DNA of 64,000 nucleotides from Rubrivivax sp. (GTDB taxonomy: Bacteria > Pseudomonadota > Gammaproteobacteria > Burkholderiales > Burkholderiaceae_C). Position numbers and translations under genes: made by a program. The DNA is taken from positions 30,669 to 94,668 of the forward strand of contig JAIXWM010000184.1 in the NCBI GenBank assembly GCA_027491255.1, in the 5' to 3' direction. This document shows, one piece after another, positions 58,906 to 64,000 of this stretch. The notes under the pieces were generated by a model. It saw only the letters and a list, made by a program, of their open reading frames with translations. It searched no databases and was not told the origin of the DNA. Position 1 is the first letter of the stretch, and each line of letters begins with the position of its first letter.

Positions 58906-59679
58906 TCAGGAATGGTTGTGGCCAGGGTGGTGGCCGTGACCATGGTGGTCGTGGTGGTCGTGACCGCAGCCGTGCGCGTGCTCGTGCGCATGATCGTGTT
59001 CGTGCTCATGCTTGTGGTCATGCGCAGGTTCGTGTCCGTGTGCATGAGCATGAGCATGCCCGTGATCGTGGCCATGCGCGCAGACCTGCCCGCCGCCGTG
59101 GTCGTGCCCGTGTTCATGCCCGTGGTGGTGGCCATGGCCGTGGCCGTGGGAATGGCCGCCATGGGCATGTTCGCGCTCGGCGCCATGGTCGTGGCCGTGC
59201 TCGTGCCCATGACCGTGTCCGTGTCCGCCCGAGTAGGCACCCCCTTCAGGCTCGAACGGCCCGGCCTCCTGCGTGACGATGAGGTGCATGCGCTCGAGCA
59301 TCTCGCCCAGCACGTGGTCGGGCTCGATCTTCAGGTGGTCGGGCTTCAGCTCGATCTGCACGTGCCGGTTGCCCAGGTGGTAGGCCGCCCGCGTCAGGTC
59401 GAAGGGCGAGCCGTGCTGCGGGCAGTGGCGCACCACCATCACCGGCTGGGGCGCAGCCTCCACGCGCACCAGCGAGCCGTCCGCGGCCACCAGCACATCG
59501 CCGCCGCGCACCGCCGTGCCGCGCGGCAGGAAGACCGCCAGCGTCCGGCCGGCGGAGTCGACGGCGTCGAAGCGGCTCTTCTGCCGCACGTCCCAGTCCA
59601 GCGCCACGGTGGTGGCACGCTTCAGCAGCACCGGCGCCAGGCCGCGGCCGGCGGGGATGAGTTTGTTGAGGGTCAGCAT
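58906..59679 (-). CDS. ureE: Urease accessory protein UreE with very histidine-rich tail
   Basis: A 257-residue nickel metallochaperone. The N-terminal domain (MLTLNKLIPAGRGLAPVL, FLPRGTAVRGGDVLVAADGSLVRVEAAPQPVM) and the middle metal site (RAAYHLGNRHVQIELKPDHLKIEPDHVLGEML) are normal UreE. From about residue 150 the protein ends in a roughly 105-residue tail made mostly of His with Gly, Asp, Glu and Ala and two Cys; I count more than 40 histidines. Klebsiella-type UreE has a shorter tail. The tail should bind and store many nickel ions. It is the first of the ureE-ureF-ureG group and is separated from ureC by the toxin-antitoxin pair on the other strand. Confidence 0.96.
   Translation of the reverse strand: MLTLNKLIPAGRGLAPVLLKRATTVALDWDVRQKSRFDAVDSAGRTLAVFLPRGTAVRGGDVLVAADGSLVRVEAAPQPVMVVRHCPQHGSPFDLTRAAYHLGNRHVQIELKPDHLKIEPDHVLGEMLERMHLIVTQEAGPFEPEGGAYSGGHGHGHGHEHGHDHGAEREHAHGGHSHGHGHGHHHGHEHGHDHGGGQVCAHGHDHGHAHAHAHGHEPAHDHKHEHEHDHAHEHAHGCGHDHHDHHGHGHHPGHNHS
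58909..59231 (-). repeat. Histidine-codon repeat region of ureE
   Basis: The DNA is a degenerate run of CATGGCCACGGCCAC-like units (as GTGGCCGTG on the + strand) encoding alternating His-Gly, His-Asp and His-Glu. It is low complexity and prone to length changes, but stays in frame here. Confidence 0.75.
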
Positions 59680-59715
59680 GGCAGGGGCCTGGTCAAAAAT
59701 GTCAGCGGGGCGGTA

Positions 59716-59733
59716 TTATCACCTTTGTAATAA
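59716..59733. promoter_or_regulatory. Imperfect palindrome with -10-like boxes between ureE and the antitoxin gene
   Basis: TTATCAC, four bases, GTAATAA pair at 6 of 7 positions and form the only AT-rich spot of this gap. The -10-like GATAAT on the - strand and TAATAA on the + strand lie inside it, so it could be the shared promoter/operator for ureE and the abrB-type gene. A 7-bp hairpin (CAGCGTC/GACGCTG, 59734-59755) follows on the antitoxin side. Confidence 0.4.
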
Positions 59734-59772
59734 CAGCGTCCGCCCGAAGACGCTGCTGCGAAAGGCTGCAAC

Positions 59773-59997
59773 ATGACCGCACTGAAACTCACCCAGATCG
59801 GCAATTCCGTGGGCGTCGTGCTGCCCAAGGAGATCCTGGCCCGCCTGAAGGTTGTCAAGGGCGACACGCTCTTCGTCACCGAAGCCGCCAACGGCCTGAT
59901 GCTGACGCCTTACGACCCCGCGCTGGACGAGCAATTGGCCTTGGGCCGTGAGTTCATGCGCGAGTACCGCGACACCTTTCACCAGCTGGCCAAGTAG
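59773..59997 (+). CDS. AbrB/MazE-type antitoxin
   Basis: A 74-residue protein with an N-terminal SpoVT/AbrB swapped-hairpin domain: LKLTQIGNSVGVVLPKEILARLKVVKGDTLFV, which binds DNA as a dimer. The C-terminal part (DPALDEQLALGREFMREYRDTFHQLAK) is likely the toxin-neutralising tail. A Doc toxin gene follows with no gap, so this is probably the antitoxin and self-repressor, acting at the palindrome upstream. Antitoxins of Doc are more often Phd-type, but AbrB-type partners are also known. Confidence 0.9.
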   Translation: MTALKLTQIGNSVGVVLPKEILARLKVVKGDTLFVTEAANGLMLTPYDPALDEQLALGREFMREYRDTFHQLAK

Positions 59998-60381
59998 GTG
60001 GGCTGGCGCTGGATCAGCCGCCAGGCGCTCGAGCTTTTGCACGGGGAGAGCCTGGCCGAGCATGGCGGCGCTGCCGGCCTGCGTGACGAGGGCCTGCTGG
60101 AGTCGGCCCTGGCCCGACCCGTCAACCTGGCTGCATACGGGCAGCCCGATCTCGCGGATCTGGCCGCCTGCTATGGCGTGGGCCTGGCGAAGAACCATCC
60201 CTTCGTCGACGGGAACAAGCGCGCCGCCTTCCTGTCGGTCGGTCTGTTCCTGGCCCTGAACGGCCATCGATTGAGGGCGACGCAAGTGGAGGCTACCCTC
60301 ACGATGCTCGCAGTGGCAGCCAGTGACATGGACGAGTCCTCCTTCGCTGTCTGGATCCGGTCCCACCTGGTGCCCCGTTGA
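59998..60381 (+). CDS. Doc-type (death on curing) toxin
   Basis: A 127-residue Fic/Doc protein. The active motif HPFVDGNKRA occupies residues 67-76, matching the HxFx(D/N)GNKR signature. Doc toxins phosphorylate elongation factor Tu and stop translation. The N-terminal segment WRWISRQALELLHGESLAEHGGAAGLRDEGLLESALARP is typical. The GTG start touches the antitoxin's TAG stop. The gene converges with ureC with only 12 bases between the stops. The pair sits inside the urease cluster but on the opposite strand. Confidence 0.92.
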   Translation: MGWRWISRQALELLHGESLAEHGGAAGLRDEGLLESALARPVNLAAYGQPDLADLAACYGVGLAKNHPFVDGNKRAAFLSVGLFLALNGHRLRATQVEATLTMLAVAASDMDESSFAVWIRSHLVPR

Positions 60382-60393
60382 AGCACGCGGGGT

Positions 60394-62121
60394 TCAGAAC
60401 AGGAAATACCGCTGCGCCATCGGCAGCACGCTCGCCGGCTCGCAGGTGAGCAACTGGCCGTCGGCGCGCACGCTGTAGGTCTGGGCGTCGATCTCCATCA
60501 CCGGCGTGTAGGCGTTGTGCACCATGTGGGCCTTGCGCACCGTGCGGCAGCCGCGCACGGCCACCATGGTGCGGCGCAGGCCCAGGCGCTCGGGCACCCC
60601 GGCCTCGAGTGCGGCCTGGCTGACGAAGGTCATAGAGCCGCGCGCCAGCGCGCCGCCGAAGGCGCCGAACTGCGGCCGGTAGTGCACCGGCTGCGGCGTC
60701 GGGATGCTGGCATTCGGGTCGCCCATCGCGGCCAGCGCGATGAAGCCGCCCTTGAGCACCAGGCTGGGCTTGACGCCGAAGAAAGCCGGCTTCCACAGCA
60801 CCAGGTCGGCCCACTTGCCGACCTCGACCGAGCCGACCTCGTGCGCGACGCCGTGCGTCAGCGCCGGGTTGATCGCGAGCTTGGCCACGTAGCGCTTGAC
60901 GCGCGCGTTGTCGTGGCGAGCGCTGTCGCCGGGCAGGCCGCCGCGCTGCGCCTTCATCTTGTGCGCGGTCTGCCAGCAGCGCAGCACGACCTCGCCGACC
61001 CGGCCCATGGCCTGGCTGTCCGAGGAGAACATGCTGATCGCGCCCAGGTCGTGCAGGATGTCCTCGGCGGCGATGGTCTCGCGCCGGATGCGGCTCTCGG
61101 CGAAGGCCAGGTCCTCGGCGATCGACGCGTCGAGGTGGTGGCACACCATCAGCATGTCCAGGTGCTCGTCCAGCGTATTGACGGTGTACGGGCGCGTGGG
61201 GTTGGTGGAGGAGGGCAGCACGTTGGCCTCGCCCACCACCTTCATGATGTCGGGCGCATGGCCGCCGCCGGCGCCTTCGGTGTGGAAGCTGTGGATCGTG
61301 CGGCCCTTGAAGGCGGCGATCGTGTCCTCGACGAAGCCGCTCTCGTTGAGCGTGTCGGTGTGGATCGCGACCTGGGTGTCGGTCTCCTCGGCCACGGCCA
61401 GGCAGTTGTCGATGGCCGCGGGCGTGGTGCCCCAGTCCTCGTGCAGCTTCATGCCGATGGCGCCGGCCTCCACCTGCTGGCGCAGCGCCTGCGGCCGGCT
61501 GGCGTTGCCCTTGCCCAGGAAGCCGAGGTTCATCGGAAAGGCCTCGGCCGCGGCCAGCATCCGGGCGATGTTCTCGGGCCCGGGCGTGCAGGTGGTGGCG
61601 AAGGTGCCGGTGGCCGGCCCGGTGCCGCCGCCGATCATCGTCGTCACGCCGCTGGCCAGCGCCTCGTCGATCTGCTGCGGACAGATGAAGTGGATGTGGG
61701 TGTCGATGGCGCCGGCCGTGACGATCATCCCCTCGCCGGCGATGATCTCGGTGCCCGGGCCGATGACAATGTCCACGCCCGGCTGCACATCGGGGTTGCC
61801 GGCCTTGCCGATGGCGCAGATGCGCTGGCCGCGGATGCCGATGTCGGCCTTGACGATGCCCCAGTGGTCGATGATCAGCGCATTGGTGATCACGCAGTCC
61901 ACCGCGTCGCCAGCTCCGGGGCCGTTGACGCGCTGGCCCTGGCCCATGCCGTCGCGGATGGTCTTGCCGCCGCCGAACTTCACCTCCTCGCCGTAGCCGC
62001 CAGCCCGCAGCGTGAAGTCCTGCTCGACCTCGACGACGAGGTTGGTATCGGCCAGCCGCAGACGGTCGCCCACCGTGGGGCCGAACATCTCTGCGTAGGC
62101 GCGTCTTCCGATCGTGGCCAT
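60394..62121 (-). CDS. ureC: Urease alpha subunit
   Basis: A 575-residue catalytic subunit that hydrolyses urea to ammonia and carbamate. The first part has [25 protein letters not shown] and [14 protein letters not shown] with nickel-binding histidines. The carbamylated lysine is in [15 protein letters not shown], and the active-site flap is [47 protein letters not shown] is the C-terminal signature. Length and motifs are normal. It lies 175 bases after ureB, a gap with a strong hairpin. Confidence 0.98.
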   Translation of the reverse strand: MATIGRRAYAEMFGPTVGDRLRLADTNLVVEVEQDFTLRAGGYGEEVKFGGGKTIRDGMGQGQRVNGPGAGDAVDCVITNALIIDHWGIVKADIGIRGQRICAIGKAGNPDVQPGVDIVIGPGTEIIAGEGMIVTAGAIDTHIHFICPQQIDEALASGVTTMIGGGTGPATGTFATTCTPGPENIARMLAAAEAFPMNLGFLGKGNASRPQALRQQVEAGAIGMKLHEDWGTTPAAIDNCLAVAEETDTQVAIHTDTLNESGFVEDTIAAFKGRTIHSFHTEGAGGGHAPDIMKVVGEANVLPSSTNPTRPYTVNTLDEHLDMLMVCHHLDASIAEDLAFAESRIRRETIAAEDILHDLGAISMFSSDSQAMGRVGEVVLRCWQTAHKMKAQRGGLPGDSARHDNARVKRYVAKLAINPALTHGVAHEVGSVEVGKWADLVLWKPAFFGVKPSLVLKGGFIALAAMGDPNASIPTPQPVHYRPQFGAFGGALARGSMTFVSQAALEAGVPERLGLRRTMVAVRGCRTVRKAHMVHNAYTPVMEIDAQTYSVRADGQLLTCEPASVLPMAQRYFLF

Positions 62122-62194
62122 GTCAGATTCCTACTAAGGTAGGGGGGTGCCCGCAAGACCTCGCGGGCGTGGGGCGGCGGGGTGCCCTGCTGCG

Positions 62195-62226
62195 CTCATG
62201 CCGGGCGCACTTGCGCCCGGCATGAG
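62195..62226. repeat. Perfect 14-bp hairpin between ureB and ureC
   Basis: CTCATGCCGGGCGC and its exact complement are separated by ACTT. It stands in the 175-base ureB-ureC gap. It may act as a message stabiliser or processing block between the two subunits, or be a REP-like element. There is no T run, so ordinary termination is unlikely. Confidence 0.7.
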
Positions 62227-62296
62227 CGGAGGGGGGCTCCCGCACCTCTCGGCCCGCGAGGCGCTAGCGTGCGGCCATGGGCAACTCGGTCTCACC

Positions 62297-62602
62297 TCAA
62301 AGCCCCCCCTGCACCAACCCACGGAAGCCCCAGACCTCGCGCGCACCCGCATAGTCCACCAGCTCGACCGTGCGCTGCTGGCCCGGCTCGAAGCGCACCG
62401 CGGTGCCCGAGGCAATGTTCAGCCGCATGCCGCGCGCCGCCGCGCGGTCGAACTTCAGCGCCGCATTGGTCTCGGCGAAGTGGTAGTGCGAGCCGACCTG
62501 GATCGGCCGGTCGCCGCCGTTCTCCACCACCAGGGTCAGCGTGCGCCGGCCGGGGTTCAGCACGAGCTCGCCCGGCTCGGCCAGCAGTTCACCCGGCACC
62601 AT
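62297..62602 (-). CDS. ureB: Urease beta subunit
   Basis: A 101-residue beta subunit. The family pattern [71 protein letters not shown] and [10 protein letters not shown] is complete. The ORF track opens earlier at 62683, but the ATG at 62602 is the normal start, and its A is shared with the stop of the small membrane protein gene (TGATG). Together with UreA and UreC it forms the urease trimer. Confidence 0.97.
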   Translation of the reverse strand: MVPGELLAEPGELVLNPGRRTLTLVVENGGDRPIQVGSHYHFAETNAALKFDRAAARGMRLNIASGTAVRFEPGQQRTVELVDYAGAREVWGFRGLVQGGL

Positions 62603-62766
62603 CACTTGCGCCCCCGCCACCAGACCACCGCGGCCAGCACCGCGACCAGGGCCACGAAGCCGAAGGCATCGGTGGCGTGCCAATGGCCGCCCGACAGCCC
62701 ATGCCCATCATGGGCGTGGGCCGTCGCAGCGACGGCACTCGTCAGGAACCATGGAAGCATCTTCAT
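62602..62766 (-). CDS. Small 54-residue membrane protein between ureA and ureB
   Basis: Too short for the ORF track. Translating 62766 to 62602 gives [20 protein letters not shown], then a histidine-rich stretch [15 protein letters not shown], one membrane segment [14 protein letters not shown] and the ending RGRK. It looks like a signal-anchored small inner membrane protein with histidines outside. GAGG lies 9 bases before the ATG, and the stop overlaps the ureB start (TGATG), which strongly suggests real, coupled translation. It is much shorter than UreJ/HupE nickel permeases. A role in nickel handling or protein assembly is only a guess. Confidence 0.75.
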   Translation of the reverse strand: MKMLPWFLTSAVAATAHAHDGHGLSGGHWHATDAFGFVALVAVLAAVVWWRGRK

Positions 62767-62839
62767 CGGGGAACCTCGTGGGGGCGGTGGGTGCAGGCTC
62801 CGCAGACCATGCCCCTGGCAAGAGCATGGTCTTGGTGCG

Positions 62840-63142
<303 letters not shown>

Positions 63143-63252
63143 GGGGCGATTTCAAGCAGGTTTGGTGCCATCGTAAGCCCGGCGTCGCGGCGCGCCAAGT
63201 GGCGCGTGGCGGCGGCGAGACCTTCACCCGGTCCGCTCCAGGCCCGGGTTGC

Positions 63253-63268
63253 TGGCATGGGGATTGCT
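63253..63268 (+). promoter_or_regulatory. Sigma-54 promoter of urtA
   Basis: TGGCAT, five bases, TTGCT match the sigma-54 consensus TGGCAC-N5-TTGCW at all but one position, with the essential GG and GC spaced correctly. It ends 48 bases before the urtA start. In this setting it would place urtA under nitrogen control by NtrC or a related activator. Confidence 0.8.
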
Positions 63269-63315
63269 CCGGGTTCCTCCGTAGCCCTTCCCCACCCAAC
63301 CCTGGAGCCCTTGAC

Positions 63316-64000
63316 ATGTCCGTCCTGAATCCTCGCCGCCGCGCCGGCCTGAAGTCCCTGGCCGCCGCCCTCGTCGCCGCCGGCCTCGCCACCCCAGTGC
63401 TCGCCCAGAACACCATCAAGGTCGGCGTGCTGCACTCGCTGTCGGGCACGATGGCGATCTCCGAGACCGTGCTCAAGGACACGGTGCTGATGGCCATCGA
63501 CGAGATCAACGCCAAGGGCGGCGTGCTCGGCAAGAAGCTCGAGCCCGTGGTCGTCGACCCGGCGTCCAACTGGCCGCTGTTCGCCGAGAAGGCCAAGCAG
63601 CTGATCACGCAGGACAAGGTGGCCGTCGTCTTCGGCTGCTGGACCAGCGTGTCGCGCAAGTCGGTGCTGCCGGTCTTCGAGGAGACCAACAGCCTGCTCT
63701 TCTACCCCGTGCAGTACGAGGGCGAGGAACTGAGCAAGAACGTCTTCTACACCGGCGCCGCGCCCAACCAGCAGGCCATCCCGGCGGTGGAATACCTGAT
63801 GAGCAAGGACGGCGGCGGCGCCAAGCGCTTCGTGCTGCTGGGCACCGACTATGTCTACCCGCGCACGACGAACAAGATCCTGCGCGCCTTCCTGAAGTCC
63901 AAGGGCGTGGCCGACGCCGACATCATGGAGGAGTACACCCCCTTCGGCCACAGCGACTACCAGGGCATCATCGCCAAGATCAAGAAGTTTGCCGGCGAGG
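63316..64000 (+). CDS. urtA: Urea ABC transporter substrate-binding protein UrtA (3' truncated)
   Basis: The first 228 residues of a periplasmic binding protein; the window ends inside the gene, so it is missing from the ORF track. A signal peptide ends at ATPVLAQ. The mature part begins [20 protein letters not shown], with [23 protein letters not shown] and [33 protein letters not shown], diagnostic of UrtA in the branched-chain amino acid-type family. GGAG lies 9 bases before the ATG. It would bind urea for uptake and deliver it to the urease encoded divergently. Confidence 0.96.
   Translation, partial: MSVLNPRRRAGLKSLAAALVAAGLATPVLAQNTIKVGVLHSLSGTMAISETVLKDTVLMAIDEINAKGGVLGKKLEPVVVDPASNWPLFAEKAKQLITQDKVAVVFGCWTSVSRKSVLPVFEETNSLLFYPVQYEGEELSKNVFYTGAAPNQQAIPAVEYLMSKDGGGAKRFVLLGTDYVYPRTTNKILRAFLKSKGVADADIMEEYTPFGHSDYQGIIAKIKKFAGE

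Noticed and set aside
58909-59231. CRISPR-like repeat array
   Set aside because: The repeats are in-frame histidine codons of ureE, with no spacers or constant repeat unit.
62602-62766. UreJ/HupE nickel permease
   Set aside because: The protein is only 54 residues with one membrane segment; UreJ/HupE proteins are about 190 residues with several.

Overview
The window looks like a chromosomal piece of a high-GC betaproteobacterium, most likely Burkholderiales of the Rubrivivax/Leptothrix/Sphaerotilaceae type. This is inferred from the uniformly GC-rich coding sequence, the block yceD-rpmF-plsX-fabH-fabD-fabG-acpP-fabF-rpoE-rseA-rseB-degP-lepA-lepB-rnc-era-recO-pdxJ-acpS-nagZ, the divergent rne/rluC pair, and a urease cluster facing a urea ABC transporter gene. 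No rRNA, tRNA, insertion sequence, prophage or CRISPR array was seen. Both window edges cut genes: an asparagine synthase-like gene on the left and urtA on the right.

Region 1 (1-13 kb) is a surface polysaccharide locus. On the + strand run an amidotransferase, two glycosyltransferases, a methyltransferase and a PLP aminotransferase, all with 4-base start/stop overlaps. A small secreted protein with three repeats and a PglC-like sugar phosphate transferase follow. Facing them on the - strand are a YjbH-like outer membrane protein, a NusG/RfaH-like elongation factor, a WecA/MraY-like lipid-sugar transferase, a TPR/2-oxoglutarate oxygenase fusion and a methyltransferase. A dTDP-rhamnose cassette (rfbBDAC, 24.5-28.0 kb) could supply sugar for the same polymer.

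Region 2 (13-24.5 kb) is mixed. It holds a RhlE-type helicase, a LuxR-type regulator translationally coupled to a protein with a kinase-like DHp segment and a receiver but no ATPase domain, an Ig-domain lipoprotein with a clear terminator, a TauE permease, a DUF1841 protein, a small metal-binding HMA protein, a cytochrome c4, and a MoxR/VWA pair coupled to a TamA-like barrel that carries a lipobox.

Region 3 (28-48.7 kb) is the conserved housekeeping block: rRNA/lipid genes, fatty acid synthesis, the sigma-E envelope stress operon with its anti-sigma factors and protease, then translation, secretion, RNA processing, repair and cofactor genes. Region 4 (48.7-57.5 kb) has rne and rluC diverging from a 790-base leader, followed by a tightly overlapped run (HAD phosphatase, Rieske protein, S49 protease, phosphatidylserine decarboxylase, EamA transporter).

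Region 5 (57.5-64 kb) is nitrogen acquisition: ureA, a 54-residue membrane protein too short for the ORF track, ureB, ureC, ureE with a very histidine-rich tail, ureF and ureG on the - strand, and urtA divergent behind a good sigma-54 promoter. An AbrB/Doc toxin-antitoxin pair sits on the opposite strand between ureC and ureE. ureD is not visible in the window.

The points most worth following are the tiny ureA-ureB gene, the toxin-antitoxin insertion, the kinase-like receiver protein without an ATPase domain, the three-repeat secreted protein, the lipobox TamA, and the short terminated RNA in front of lepA.
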